From contig PJFB01000004.1 in the NCBI GenBank assembly GCA_003574895.1, positions 186,001 through 250,000 on the forward strand: a DNA stretch of 64,000 bases, in the 5' to 3' direction. Positions 8,311 to 17,496 of the stretch are shown here, piece by piece (positions within the stretch are counted from its first letter, which is position 1; every line of letters begins with the position of its first letter). The position numbers were made by a program, and so were the translations under genes. A model generated the notes under the pieces. That model was not told the DNA's origin, did no database searches, and saw only the letters and a program-made list of their open reading frames with translations. The stretch is from Geobacter sp. GTDB lineage: Bacteria > Desulfobacterota > Desulfuromonadia > Geobacterales > Pseudopelobacteraceae.

Positions 8311-9492
8311 TCAGTACAACTCGTATCTGAGCAACCGGCATTCGATCGGACCGTTGAACAGCACGAAACGCCTTGACGCCTTGAGACCGATGTATTTGGC
8401 CAGTTCCAGATTGCCGGTCAAGACAAACCCGGTCCACCCTCGGCAGCGTTTTTTCATGATGTCGCCGATCTGACAATACAACTCCCTGAGCTCATCCTCT
8501 TCGCCAAGCCGTTTGCCGTAAGGGGGATTGATGATCACAATGCCTTGTTCACCCTCGGGCCTGAACTCTTCCAGGGCAGTGCTAAAAAAATGAATCTGCC
8601 CCTCAAATCCGGCCTTGGCTGCATTCCGCCTTGCCAACATGAGCGCGCGGCTGTCAAGGTCATATCCGGTGATCAACCCGATTGGCAGCTTCCGGACACT
8701 GCCCTCGGCCTCCTGCACCAACCCTTCCCATAGCCTGCGGTCAAAATTAATCCAGCGTTGAAATCCGAACTGGCGCTGCCTACCTGGGGCCATCCGTGCC
8801 GCAATCAAGCCAGCTTCGATAGGAATCGTGCCCGAGCCGCACATGGGGTCTGCAAGCGGCAAGCTCCCATCCCAACCGGTCAGCGAGATGACGGCGGCGG
8901 CCAACGTCTCCCTCAAGGGCGCCTCGGTCCGCTCCAGCCGGTACCCCCTGCGATCCAGCGCATCTCCGGAACTGTCCAGGCTGACCGTACAGAGATTTTT
9001 TGCTAGGTGGATGTTTATTCTCACATCAGGAGAAGCAGTATCCACATTGGGACGGCTGCCCCGTTCTTCACGGATGCGGTCCACAACGGCATCCTTGGTC
9101 TTGAGAGCAACGAAACCGGAGTGTGTCATGGCCGAATCACGCAACGTGCAATCCACCGCCAAGGTCATGGTAGGGGTGATCAGGTCTTGCCAAGCGATTG
9201 CATGTATTCCGGCATAAAGCTCATCAGGGGCCGTGCAGGGGAACTCCGTCAGCTTGACCAGAATCCGGCTGGCGGTACGCAACCAGAGATTGGCACGATA
9301 CAGGCCGCTTAAATCGGTAACAAACGCTACGCCCCCCCTCGTGGTCTTTGGCTCCTTGATACCGAGCAAATCCAATTCAGCGGCGGTGATTTCCTCGGCA
9401 CCACGTGGCACCGCGGCAAAACAGTTCATCGTTGCGGCAAACGTCTGTGGAGGGCGATTGCCCCGCCGCAGGATGTGACTCTTTTCACTCAT
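8311..9492 (-). CDS. rlmL: THUMP-domain 23S rRNA guanine-N2 methyltransferase (RlmL/YpsC type)
   Basis: A 393-residue SAM-dependent RNA methyltransferase. The N-terminal ferredoxin-like and THUMP domains (about 20-165) begin CFAAVPRGAEEITAAEL and end in LHLAK-like strands (NIHLAKNLCTVSLD). The Rossmann methyltransferase domain carries LADPMCGSGTIPIEA and the catalytic N-P-P-Y motif in IINPPYGKRLG. It matches the single-domain YpsC/N-terminal RlmL group rather than the E. coli RlmKL fusion, so it would make m2G in 23S rRNA. The exact site is inferred. It is 5 bp downstream of coaE in the same operon. Confidence 0.88.
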   Translation of the reverse strand: MSEKSHILRRGNRPPQTFAATMNCFAAVPRGAEEITAAELDLLGIKEPKTTRGGVAFVTDLSGLYRANLWLRTASRILVKLTEFPCTAPDELYAGIHAIAWQDLITPTMTLAVDCTLRDSAMTHSGFVALKTKDAVVDRIREERGSRPNVDTASPDVRINIHLAKNLCTVSLDSSGDALDRRGYRLERTEAPLRETLAAAVISLTGWDGSLPLADPMCGSGTIPIEAGLIAARMAPGRQRQFGFQRWINFDRRLWEGLVQEAEGSVRKLPIGLITGYDLDSRALMLARRNAAKAGFEGQIHFFSTALEEFRPEGEQGIVIINPPYGKRLGEEDELRELYCQIGDIMKKRCRGWTGFVLTGNLELAKYIGLKASRRFVLFNGPIECRLLRYELY

Positions 9493-9497
9493 GTGAC

Positions 9498-10109
9498 TTA
9501 TCCTATCTCCCTGGACCAGATTTCTACCAACAAGTTCCTTGTTTCTTCGGGTGTGCCACTGTTGTCTATCACCAAGCTGCCATGGCTTTCCTTTTCTGCG
9601 AGCGGCATCTGGCTGGAAATGATACGCTCCGCTTCTTCCCTTGAAAGACCGTCACGCTCTAGAAGCCGCTTCAGCTGAACATCTGGACTGACCGTCACCA
9701 CCCAGATCTCATCGACCCGTTCGCTGGCTCCGGATTCAATCAAAAGTGGCGCCATGTAGAACACCACCCGATGCCCTGTTTCCACGGCATGTGTGATCCG
9801 CTCCTCAGCCAGGCGCCTGATTTCCGGGTGAATAATGTTCTCCAGCCGACGTCGTTTTTCAGCCTCGGCAAATACAACTCTGCCGAGGCGCTTGCGGTCC
9901 AGACTGCCATCGGGCAAGAGCATTTCAGGGCCGAACAAGTTGACAATTGCCTGCAAAGCCTGGCTCCCCGGACTAACAGCCTCGCGGGATAGCAAATCGG
10001 CATCGATCACCATGGCGCCCTTTTCAGCAAAGAAACTGGCAACAGTGCTCTTACCGGTTGCAATACCGCCTGTAAGGCCGATCACTCTGACATTGTGGCG
10101 TATTGTCAC
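9498..10109 (-). CDS. coaE: Dephospho-CoA kinase
   Basis: Catalyses the last step of coenzyme A synthesis, phosphorylation of the 3-prime hydroxyl of dephospho-CoA. The 203-residue product has the P-loop GLTGGIATGKSTV, the substrate aspartate in VIDADLLSRE, and the lid/CoA motif LLERDGLSREEAERII. It starts at a GTG that overlaps the stop codon of the upstream gene as GTGA, which implies translational coupling. Confidence 0.95.
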   Translation of the reverse strand: MTIRHNVRVIGLTGGIATGKSTVASFFAEKGAMVIDADLLSREAVSPGSQALQAIVNLFGPEMLLPDGSLDRKRLGRVVFAEAEKRRRLENIIHPEIRRLAEERITHAVETGHRVVFYMAPLLIESGASERVDEIWVVTVSPDVQLKRLLERDGLSREEAERIISSQMPLAEKESHGSLVIDNSGTPEETRNLLVEIWSREIG

Positions 10110-10951
10110 TTTATGACCTTAAGTTCACTGTAAGCGCGCTTGAAATTGACATCGAAAAATGTCTTGAATCCGGGCAAAGCTGCATACTGGGGCAAAGAGA
10201 ATTGCCGTCTGGCTGTCTCCAGGCTGAGCCCCTTGCCAATAAGCCGTAGCACCTCGGTAGAGAAATCGCGGAAAAACTCCTGGAATCTGCGGATGCCATC
10301 ACTGTTTGTCACCCCTCCAAGTCCAGGCACGACAGTGCTGGCATCGATGTCAGCCAACAGGTCCAGTGCGTTGATCCAGTCGCGAAAATGTCCGTCGCCC
10401 ATATAGCCGGCAACATCGTTGAAGAAAAGATCCGAGGTAAACAGCACCTTTTCCTTGGGCAGGTATACAAAAACGTCGCCTTCGCTGTGACCCTGCTCTG
10501 TGTTGTTCATGACAATAATGGTATTGCCGCGCATTAGCGTCAATCCGTGGTCGAAGAAGGTAATCTGGTTCTTTAACTGGCGGTATTCGCTCTTCAGTGC
10601 CTGCCAGGTTTGCCCGGAAGCAATAATCTCGGCATTGGCCGGCAGGTCGAAATCCACATAGTTGAAGCCGCGGTGATGGTGGGTCAGAATAATGTACCGG
10701 ACCTGTAAGGGGGTAACGGTTTTTATGTAATTCAACAATTCCTGGGTAGTTTCCGGCACAAAATGCGCGCCGGCCAGAATCACCTGATAGTTGGTGACAA
10801 TAATCAGACAGTTGCTGGCTGCCTTGCCACCCGGCTCGGCAATCGCGGCATAAACTCCCTCCCTGATCCTTTGAAACCTGAAGTTGGCGGCCTCCGTCAC
10901 TGCAGGCAACATCAGCATGAACAGGGTAATAACTATCAGGATGCGCTTCAT
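10106..10951 (-). CDS. Secreted metallo-beta-lactamase-fold protein with incomplete metal site
   Basis: A 281-residue protein with a cleavable signal peptide (MKRILIVITLFMLMLPAV, then TEAA). The metallo-beta-lactamase fold is clear: VYAAIAEPGG, LTHHHRGFNYVD, NTEQGHSEGDVFVYLP, LFTSDLFFNDV and VVPGLGGVT. However, HxHxDH reads HHHRGF, losing the Asp and His, and the final ligand PGHG reads PGLG. The first two His, the GHS histidine and the SD aspartate remain. It may bind one metal or none, or be a non-enzymatic relative. The ATG at 10951 has GGAG seven bases before it; a TTG and another ATG lie just upstream. It is coupled to coaE by a 4-bp overlap. Confidence 0.8.
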   Translation of the reverse strand: MKRILIVITLFMLMLPAVTEAANFRFQRIREGVYAAIAEPGGKAASNCLIIVTNYQVILAGAHFVPETTQELLNYIKTVTPLQVRYIILTHHHRGFNYVDFDLPANAEIIASGQTWQALKSEYRQLKNQITFFDHGLTLMRGNTIIVMNNTEQGHSEGDVFVYLPKEKVLFTSDLFFNDVAGYMGDGHFRDWINALDLLADIDASTVVPGLGGVTNSDGIRRFQEFFRDFSTEVLRLIGKGLSLETARRQFSLPQYAALPGFKTFFDVNFKRAYSELKVIK

Positions 10952-11077
10952 CATCAATCTCCGCTGCGCATTGTAACAAACGTACCGCCAAAAAGACAGA
11001 TTTTTGGCTTGAGTTGCCGGTCTGATTAATGTTAGTGTTACGGAACATCCCGTTTCAGAGAGGATGCAGTTGATAGC

Positions 11078-11154
11078 GGGCGGTTAGCTCAGTTGGATAG
11101 AGTACAGGCCTCCGAAGCCTGGGGTCGCGGGTTCGAATCCCGCATCGCCCGCCA
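11078..11154 (+). tRNA. tRNA-Arg (anticodon CCG)
   Basis: A complete cloverleaf: acceptor GGGCGGT paired with ATCGCCC, D arm GCTC/GAGT, anticodon stem CAGGC/GCCTG around the loop CTCCGAA (anticodon CCG at 11112-11114), T stem GCGGG/CCCGC with loop TTCGAAT, discriminator G, and an encoded CCA. Reads CGG arginine codons. Confidence 0.96.
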
Positions 11155-11169
11155 ATTTCAGAAGACTAC

Positions 11170-11189
11170 GGGGACACGCGTCCCCTTTT
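11170..11189 (+). terminator. Short terminator after tRNA-Arg
   Basis: GGGGAC and GTCCCC form a 6-bp stem with a 4-base loop, followed by TTTT, 16 bases downstream of the tRNA CCA. Confidence 0.65.
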
Positions 11190-11219
11190 GTTTGCCCTAT
11201 TTCCATCGGTACCGCTTTT

Positions 11220-12080
11220 ATGGTCACTCGCATTCAAACTGCTTTAATAAACACCTTCTCCTCTCGAAGCCCTGCCACCATTGTAGCCATCAGCCTTGTA
11301 TTGCTGCTCATGCTTGGATGGCTTGACTATCTTACTGGTGACTACTCGCTGATTGTATTTTACCTTTTGCCGGTTGCTCTTGTTACCTGGTTTGTGAGCA
11401 AACGAGCCGGATTATTGTTCTGCGCACTCGTTTTTATAACCCGATCCATTGCCGATATGGCTGTCAATGGCTTTTCGGCCCAGTACTCGACGCTGCACTA
11501 CTGGAACATATCCATCGAATTTGTATTCCTGTTGATTATGAGTCTGCTCTTTTCGGCCCTCAGGAAAAATCTCGAAGCGGAAGTGACACTGGCACGAATA
11601 GACCCATTGACCGGAGCCCTCAACCGCAACTCCTTTTTCGAGATGGCCGACCAGGAAATAAATCGCTCGCGCCGCTACAAACATCCATTTACCGTAGCCT
11701 ACATCGACCTGGATAATTTCAAGGCTATTAACGACCGGTTCGGTCATCACATTGGTGATGAATTGTTGATCAAGGTCGTTTCAACCATCAGGTCCAACAT
11801 CAGAAGTTACGAGATACTCTCGCGTTTCGGCGGCGACGAATTCGTCATCCTGCTGCCCGAGTCCGATGAAGAGGCAGCCCTGTCATTTCTGGCCAAGATT
11901 CATAATCGCCTGCATCAAGCCTTGTCGGCCAACAACTGGCCGGTGGGCATCAGCATCGGCGCGATCATCTATTTGAGCTCGCCACCCACTGTGGACGAGA
12001 TCATGCGCAGGGCCGACGAACTCATGTTTGCCGTCAAGCGTAGCGGAAAAAGCAAGATGCTGCATACGGTAGTAAAGTAA
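11220..12080 (+). CDS. Membrane diguanylate cyclase (GGDEF)
   Basis: A 286-residue protein with about four transmembrane segments in residues 20-115, then a GGDEF domain. The GGDEF domain has DPLTGALNRNSF at its start, the metal/substrate motif DLDNFKAINDRFGH, and the active-site RFGGDEFVILLPE. The allosteric product-binding RxxD five residues before GGDEF reads RSYE, so feedback inhibition may be altered. It should synthesise cyclic di-GMP at the inner membrane in response to an unknown membrane signal. No good ribosome site precedes the ATG at 11220, so the start is somewhat uncertain. Confidence 0.88.
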   Translation: MVTRIQTALINTFSSRSPATIVAISLVLLLMLGWLDYLTGDYSLIVFYLLPVALVTWFVSKRAGLLFCALVFITRSIADMAVNGFSAQYSTLHYWNISIEFVFLLIMSLLFSALRKNLEAEVTLARIDPLTGALNRNSFFEMADQEINRSRRYKHPFTVAYIDLDNFKAINDRFGHHIGDELLIKVVSTIRSNIRSYEILSRFGGDEFVILLPESDEEAALSFLAKIHNRLHQALSANNWPVGISIGAIIYLSSPPTVDEIMRRADELMFAVKRSGKSKMLHTVVK

Positions 12081-12109
12081 CCAGGATATGGCTGGCAGGG
12101 AGGAATTGC

Positions 12110-12553
12110 ATGGCTAAAGGAAGTTTTGACGCAACCGGCCTGATAGCGCCAATGATGTTGCGAATTCCGCTTGGAGCAATCTTCATGGCCCATGGTGCCC
12201 AAAAGCTCCTGGGGCTGTTCGGAGGCCATGGCCTGACCGGAACCCTCAAGTCCTTTGAAGACAAGCTCGGCATCCCCCCTATCTTCACCCTGCTGGCAAT
12301 AATCGCCGAATTCGGCGGAGGCTTCGGGGTCATGACCGGCTTCCTGACCAGACTCTCGGCAGCCGGCATCTCCGGGGTCATGTTGGTGGCCATCTACAAA
12401 GTCCATTGGGCCAATGGCTTCTTTCTCAACCTGACCTGCGCCGCCGGACGAGGCCATGGCATCGAGTATAACCTTGCACTGCTGGGGATGGCGCTCTATC
12501 TGATGATCGCCGGCGGCGGCAAATGGTGCCTGGACCGGCTGATCTTCAAGTAG
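12110..12553 (+). CDS. DoxX family membrane protein
   Basis: A 147-residue, four-helix membrane protein of the DoxX family, with the typical opening LRIPLGAIFMAHGAQKLLG and the downstream AEFGGGFGVMTGFLTRL and AAGRGHGIEYNLALLGMA segments. Family members are found in thiosulfate:quinone oxidoreductase and oxidative-stress complexes, but many, including this one, have no assigned role. A GAGGAA ribosome site precedes the ATG. It lies 29 bp after the diguanylate cyclase gene, so cotranscription is possible. Confidence 0.85.
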   Translation: MAKGSFDATGLIAPMMLRIPLGAIFMAHGAQKLLGLFGGHGLTGTLKSFEDKLGIPPIFTLLAIIAEFGGGFGVMTGFLTRLSAAGISGVMLVAIYKVHWANGFFLNLTCAAGRGHGIEYNLALLGMALYLMIAGGGKWCLDRLIFK

Positions 12554-12659
12554 GGTCGGATCCTCTACTCGCCCGCAGCGGGCAATTACCCAGATAGCGC
12601 CGATAAAACTACCAAGGCGGGCCAGACCCGCCTTTCGATTGCATAAGGAGTAACAACTA

Positions 12660-14243
12660 GTGGAGATTTTCAACAAAACGGAAATAGACAAACGCCGCAC
12701 CTTTGCCATCATCAGCCATCCTGATGCCGGCAAGACGACCATCACCGAAAAACTTTTGTATTTTGGCGGTGCCATTCAGCAGGCCGGTGAGGTGCGAGCC
12801 AGAAAAAGTGCGCGCCATGCCACCTCCGACTGGATGGAGCTGGAAAAACAGCGCGGAATCTCTGTCACCTCTTCCGTGATGAAATTCACTTACAACGGCT
12901 GCGAGATCAACCTGCTGGATACGCCGGGCCACAATGACTTTTCCGAGGACACCTATCGCGTGCTGACCGCTGTGGATTCGGTGCTGATGGTGATTGACTC
13001 GGTCAAAGGCGTTGAGAGCCAGACCAGAAAATTGCTGGAAGTCTGCCGGTTGCGTCACACGCCGATCATGACCTTCATGAACAAGCTGGACCGGGAGGGG
13101 CAGGAACCTCTCGACCTGCTGGATGACATCGAAAAGAACCTGAAGATGCAGACCGCGCCGGTCACCTGGCCGGTCGGGATGGGCAAACGCTTTCGCGGCA
13201 CCTATCACCTCTACACAAAGGAGCTGACCTTTTTCGATGCCGAGGCCGCCAACGGCACCGGTCGCATCCTAACGGTCACCGGGCTGGATGACCCGCGCCT
13301 GGACGACCTGCTGGGCAGCCAGGTAGACGAGTTGCGCCATGACGTGGAACTACTGGAAGGGGCAGCCCACCCATTTGATAAAGAGGCCTACCTTGCCGGC
13401 CGCCAGACACCGGTCTTCTTCGGCAGCGCCATCAACACCTTTGGTGTCCAGCAACTTCTGGAAGCCTTCATCGAATACGCCCCGGCGCCTCTTCCCCGCG
13501 ACACCATCACCAGGACAGTTTCGCCTTACGAAGAGCCATTCAGCGGCTTCACCTTCAAGATCCAGGCTAATATGGACCCGGCGCACCGTGACCGGATCGC
13601 GTTCTTCAGGATCTGTTCCGGCAAGTTCACCCGCGGCATGAAGGTGCGCCACGTGCGGCTTGGGCGGGAGGTGCAGATTGCCAATGCCACGATCTTCATG
13701 GCCCAGGACCGCACCAATGTGGAGGAAGCATGGCCAGGTGATATCATCGGCATCCATAATCACGGCACCATCAAGATCGGCGACACCTTTACCCAAGGCG
13801 AGGACCTGAAATTCACCGGCATTCCCAGCTTCGCCCCTGAACACTTCCGCAAAGTGCGCCTGCTCAATCCGATGAAATCCAAGGCCCTGGAAAAAGGTCT
13901 GGTGCAGCTGGCCGAGGAAGGCGCCACCCAGGTTTTCAAACCGCTGATGGGCGCCGACTGGGTTATCGGCGCCGTCGGCCTGTTGCAGTTTGAAGTGGTC
14001 ATGCACCGACTGGAACATGAATATGGCGTCAAGATAATGTTCGAGCCGGTCAGCTACGTTACGGCCCGCTGGGTCAGCGGTGAGAAGAAAAAGATCGAGG
14101 AGTTCGAAAAAAAGGAAGCCATGCACGTCTATATCGATGGCGAAGGCAAGTTGACCTATATGGCCGGCAGCCAGTGGCGCCTGGACAATACCATCGACAA
14201 CTGGAAGGAGCTGGAATTCCACGAAACCAGTGAGCACAACTGA
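12660..14243 (+). CDS. prfC: Peptide chain release factor 3
   Basis: Translational GTPase of 527 residues that removes RF1/RF2 from the ribosome after termination. The G domain has [16 protein letters not shown] (G1), [12 protein letters not shown] (G2), [14 protein letters not shown] (G3) and MNKLDREG (G4). The two beta-barrel domains follow, including the RF3-specific [18 protein letters not shown] and a C-terminal domain ending in [12 protein letters not shown]. The GTG start at 12660 has AAGGAG nine bases upstream. Length is normal for RF3. Confidence 0.97.
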   Translation: MEIFNKTEIDKRRTFAIISHPDAGKTTITEKLLYFGGAIQQAGEVRARKSARHATSDWMELEKQRGISVTSSVMKFTYNGCEINLLDTPGHNDFSEDTYRVLTAVDSVLMVIDSVKGVESQTRKLLEVCRLRHTPIMTFMNKLDREGQEPLDLLDDIEKNLKMQTAPVTWPVGMGKRFRGTYHLYTKELTFFDAEAANGTGRILTVTGLDDPRLDDLLGSQVDELRHDVELLEGAAHPFDKEAYLAGRQTPVFFGSAINTFGVQQLLEAFIEYAPAPLPRDTITRTVSPYEEPFSGFTFKIQANMDPAHRDRIAFFRICSGKFTRGMKVRHVRLGREVQIANATIFMAQDRTNVEEAWPGDIIGIHNHGTIKIGDTFTQGEDLKFTGIPSFAPEHFRKVRLLNPMKSKALEKGLVQLAEEGATQVFKPLMGADWVIGAVGLLQFEVVMHRLEHEYGVKIMFEPVSYVTARWVSGEKKKIEEFEKKEAMHVYIDGEGKLTYMAGSQWRLDNTIDNWKELEFHETSEHN

Positions 14244-14244
14244 G

Positions 14245-14478
14245 ATGACCTTATACTCTCCTGGGCCCAGAAAGCAGGGGGGCCGGCAGTCGAAGCACAA
14301 GCTGCTGGCGACTTGGGATGCAATACGCCGTATCCCTACCGGCAATTTCCCGCTGCTGTTGCCCCACGTCCACCCTATCGCAGCGTTCTTCATCCTGGGC
14401 CGCCTCAAACGCGAGGGGTTTTCCGACTGCCGGGTGGAAACAACCCGCAAGGGCTTGGTAGTATATGCCCGCCGATAA
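14245..14478 (+). CDS. Small hypothetical protein
   Basis: A 77-residue ORF starting one base after the prfC stop (ATG at 14245; an upstream GTG overlapping prfC is also in frame). It is basic, with a middle stretch KLLATWDAIRRIPTGNFPLL and an end FSDCRVETTRKGLVVYARR that looks like a compact folded domain. I do not recognise the family. Close linkage to prfC and a terminator-like hairpin just after it support it being real. Confidence 0.5.
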   Translation: MTLYSPGPRKQGGRQSKHKLLATWDAIRRIPTGNFPLLLPHVHPIAAFFILGRLKREGFSDCRVETTRKGLVVYARR

Positions 14479-14484
14479 CTAAAT

Positions 14485-14514
14485 CAAAAAGGGCGACCAA
14501 ACTTTGGCCGCCCT
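14485..14514 (-). terminator. Terminator of the cheW-cheB operon
   Basis: AGGGCG and CGCCCT form the base of a stem extended by a CCAAA/TTTGG arm, and on the minus strand it is followed by TTTTTGATTT. It lies 38 bp downstream of the cheB stop. On the plus strand there is no T-run, so it mainly serves the minus-strand operon. Confidence 0.7.
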
Positions 14515-14551
14515 GTGATATTCGCTTCTACGCAGAATCCTTGCCCCTCAA

Positions 14552-15631
14552 TTACCCGGCAAATTTCGCAATCTCGAACCCTATCTGCCCCAAAGGGAGC
14601 ACCTCGTCGGCCACCCCGCCATCCACACAGGCCTTGGGCATGCCATAGATGGTGGAAGTCGCTTCGTCCTGGGCGATTGTGACACCGCCCTTGCCCTTCA
14701 GGATCTGCATCCCCTTGAAACCGTCGCTTCCCATCCCGGTCAGGATCACCCCAAGCATCGAGCCATTGGTAGCCTCTGCCATGGAAGAGATCAGCAGGTC
14801 AACCGAGGGGATGTAGACATACTGTGGATACGCACTGGTGGGCACCACCTTGACCACGACATTGCCGCCTTGGCGCACAAGGGTGGTATGCATCCCCCCC
14901 GGGGCTATCAGGACTGTTCCCGGCTTAAGAACATCGCCATCGACTGCCTCGCGGATGGTCATTGAGCACTTGGCATTCAGGCGGTCGGCATAGGGGCCGG
15001 TAAAGGCCTTGGGCATATGGATCCCGACAATGATGCCATAGGGGAAATTGACCGGAATCCTGGAGAGGACCTCTTGCAGCGCCACCGGGCCACCGGTGGA
15101 GGCACCGATACCGACATAGGATATCTTTTTGCTGCTCAGTTTGTTGCTGACCGGTCGATGCACCTGTGGTGCTATTGTCGGGCGTGCCTGAGTTGCCGCC
15201 ATGCTGCTGCCAAAACGTGACCTGATGGCGCCCTTGACCTTATTAAGCAATTCTTCGCGGAAAACTTTCTGGGCATCGGCCGAATCGGTAACGTTCTTTG
15301 GGATGTAGTCGATGGCGCCGGCATCGAGAGCCTCGAAGGTTGACTTGGCACCTTCATTGGTCAGTGTCGATACCATTATCACCTTTGTGGGCGCCTTGGC
15401 CATGATCTGGCGCAAGGCGGCGATGCCGTCCATACGGGGCATCTCCACATCCATGGTGATCACATCGGGCTTGAGGGCTATGGCCTTCTCCACCCCTTCC
15501 ATGCCATCAGACGCAGTGCCGACAATGTCGATGGAGGGTTCCTTGGACAGAATACTGCGTATTGCCATGCGCATGAATGAAGAGTCGTCTACGATCAGCA
15601 CACGTGTTTTCGGGGTCGGGGATACAAGCAT
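14552..15631 (-). CDS. cheB: Chemotaxis protein-glutamate methylesterase CheB
   Basis: Removes methyl groups from receptors and can deamidate their glutamines. The 359-residue product has an N-terminal receiver (VLIVDDSSFMR, phosphorylated Asp in VITMDVEMPRMDG, and the lysine in YIPKN), a linker of about 45 residues, and a methylesterase domain with the catalytic Ser in IGASTGGPVALQE, His in GIHMPKAFTGPYA, and Asp in LTGMGSDGFKG. Phosphorylation by CheA should activate it. Last gene of the chemotaxis operon, 8 bp after the HDOD gene. Confidence 0.97.
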   Translation of the reverse strand: MLVSPTPKTRVLIVDDSSFMRMAIRSILSKEPSIDIVGTASDGMEGVEKAIALKPDVITMDVEMPRMDGIAALRQIMAKAPTKVIMVSTLTNEGAKSTFEALDAGAIDYIPKNVTDSADAQKVFREELLNKVKGAIRSRFGSSMAATQARPTIAPQVHRPVSNKLSSKKISYVGIGASTGGPVALQEVLSRIPVNFPYGIIVGIHMPKAFTGPYADRLNAKCSMTIREAVDGDVLKPGTVLIAPGGMHTTLVRQGGNVVVKVVPTSAYPQYVYIPSVDLLISSMAEATNGSMLGVILTGMGSDGFKGMQILKGKGGVTIAQDEATSTIYGMPKACVDGGVADEVLPLGQIGFEIAKFAG

Positions 15632-15639
15632 CGGGTGTC

Positions 15640-16536
15640 CTATTCCTTCGAGTTGAAGATTGAGTCAACCAATTCTTTAACATCCGGGATAGCATCGTCC
15701 AATTCATAGCAGAAACGTTCGATGTCCAATTTTCCCAGGCTGGGGGATTCGTTTTTGAGTATCTGCCAGGCCTTCTCCTCAAACAGGTTGAAGCTTACCC
15801 ACTCCCGGCCGCCATAGTTGAGTTCGCGAACGCTGCAGAACAGATCAGAAAGGTTGACTATGGCACACAGAACCGGATCGATGGTCGCCTCTGAAGGGGA
15901 ATGATGGTACGCAATCACCTCGCAGTATGCCTCGGGGAAATTCCATTTTCTGGCCATGCAGAGTCCGATCTCGCAGTGGGTGGTTCCGAGCAGTTGCGCT
16001 TCGGCATCCACAAGTTTGACAGGTTTGTTCAAAATAGCGTCCAGAACCCGCTTGAATTCATCCTGCATGAAATTACTGAGAAAAACTACGCCAAGATCGT
16101 GTATGATGCCGGCAATATAGGCCTTTTCCAGGTCGGCATAGCCGATCTTTTCGGCAAGTATCTTGGATACCATGCCTACACCAAATGAATGTTCCCAAAA
16201 GGTGCTGATCTCAAAAGCGCCTGAATCCACCTCAAAGGCCTTGATGAATGACGTGGTCAACGCGACTTCGCGGATATGCTTCAGCCCCAGGTAAACCAGC
16301 GCCCGCTTGAGAGAGGTGATTTCGTTGCCAGGCTTGTATACCGGTGAGTTTATCATTTTCATCACCCGGGCAGTCATGACCTGATCGGAAAGCATCAGGT
16401 CCGCCACGTCCTCGATCCGCACCTCCGGTTGATCAAGAAGTTGCAATACCTGGGTGGCAACGACCGGAATGGTGGGGAGATCGTCTATCTTCTCCACCAA
16501 TTGCTCGGCTTTTTTAATCATCTCAAGTTTATCCAT
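15640..16536 (-). CDS. HDOD-domain protein in chemotaxis operon
   Basis: A 298-residue protein whose HDOD domain (about 20-215) starts IDDLPTIPVVATQVLQLL and has the degenerate HD-like segments WEHSFGVGMVSKILAEKIG, YIAGIIHDLGVVFL and AYHHSPSEATIDP. HDOD proteins regulate signalling and motility in delta- and gammaproteobacteria, usually through protein contacts rather than catalysis. The reading frame stays open another 49 codons upstream into cheR, but GAAAGG sits in front of the ATG at 16536 and the extension has no family similarity. Placement between cheR and cheB suggests a role in the same chemosensory pathway. Confidence 0.9.
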   Translation of the reverse strand: MDKLEMIKKAEQLVEKIDDLPTIPVVATQVLQLLDQPEVRIEDVADLMLSDQVMTARVMKMINSPVYKPGNEITSLKRALVYLGLKHIREVALTTSFIKAFEVDSGAFEISTFWEHSFGVGMVSKILAEKIGYADLEKAYIAGIIHDLGVVFLSNFMQDEFKRVLDAILNKPVKLVDAEAQLLGTTHCEIGLCMARKWNFPEAYCEVIAYHHSPSEATIDPVLCAIVNLSDLFCSVRELNYGGREWVSFNLFEEKAWQILKNESPSLGKLDIERFCYELDDAIPDVKELVDSIFNSKE

Positions 16537-16552
16537 GTTAAAACCTTTCAGG

Positions 16553-17380
16553 CTATTTTTTGTAAGTGAAACCGCCAGGGAAATGAACTGTCTTAAACTT
16601 GTCATTAACCCCATGAAGCGACTCGGACTGGCCAACAAAGAAGTAGCCGTACGGCTGCAGGTTGTTGTAAAAATGCTGAACAACCTTGGATTTGGATGCT
16701 GTATCGAAATATATCAACACATTTGCGCAAAAAATAAAATCAAAGCTCTTCATGAAAATCATTTTCGAGTCATCATAAAGGTTGAGCTTGTTGAACGTAA
16801 CGAATTTTTTCACCTCCGGGGAAAGAATGAATTTGCCTTTTTCGTCGCGAATATATTTGCGTTTGTACAGATCCGGTATGTTCCGTACCGAATATGCGCT
16901 GTAGACACCTTCCTTGGCCTGGGAAATAACCGTCTCGTTGATGTCGGTTCCCACAATCTCGATAATCCAGTCTTTGAGCAGCGTAGCCCGTTTTTCCAGC
17001 AATATCATGGAAAGGGTGTAGGCCTCTTCGCCCGATGAAGAACCAGCGCTCCAAATGCGCAGCTTGCGAAAACCCATCTTGTTCTTCGCCTCTACGATCT
17101 CCGGCAGAAGCTTGGTTTCAAGGGCATTCAACTGCGGAACATTCCGGAAAAAATACGTCTCGTTAGTGGTGATTTCATCCATCAGGAATTTCAACTCCTC
17201 AGCCCCTTTCAAGGTTTTGAGAAGCTGGTAATAATCCATGTGGGTCTTGGTTCCTGTTGCCTCCATCCTGCGGGCAAGACGGCTCTCCAGGAAATATTTT
17301 TTTGTAGAATGGAAATACATGCCGCAGATGTTATAGATAAAATCCCGCAGCTGATCAAAGTCTTTGTCTGATATTGACAC
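16553..17380 (-). CDS. cheR: Chemotaxis receptor methyltransferase CheR
   Basis: SAM-dependent methylation of receptor glutamates. The 275-residue product has an N-terminal helical domain (with ESRLARRMEA, the receptor-contacting arginines) and a Rossmann domain: TTNETYFFRNV, the SAM-binding IWSAGSSSGEEAYTL (the usual Cys is Ser), VGTDINETVI, and CANVLIYFD, ending in VGQSESLHG. It starts at a GTG with AAGGGAT upstream. It lacks the C-terminal receptor-tethering features of some CheRs. Confidence 0.96.
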   Translation of the reverse strand: MSISDKDFDQLRDFIYNICGMYFHSTKKYFLESRLARRMEATGTKTHMDYYQLLKTLKGAEELKFLMDEITTNETYFFRNVPQLNALETKLLPEIVEAKNKMGFRKLRIWSAGSSSGEEAYTLSMILLEKRATLLKDWIIEIVGTDINETVISQAKEGVYSAYSVRNIPDLYKRKYIRDEKGKFILSPEVKKFVTFNKLNLYDDSKMIFMKSFDFIFCANVLIYFDTASKSKVVQHFYNNLQPYGYFFVGQSESLHGVNDKFKTVHFPGGFTYKK

Positions 17381-17496
17381 GTTCTATCCCTTCGCTTCTA
17401 TTGGTCTTCTGTTTGAAAACCCCTGCCCACTTCGCAAACCAATAGTTTTTATCCGGCAGGCCGGGTGATAGCTGACTGCCGCAATTCGGCCCGGAG

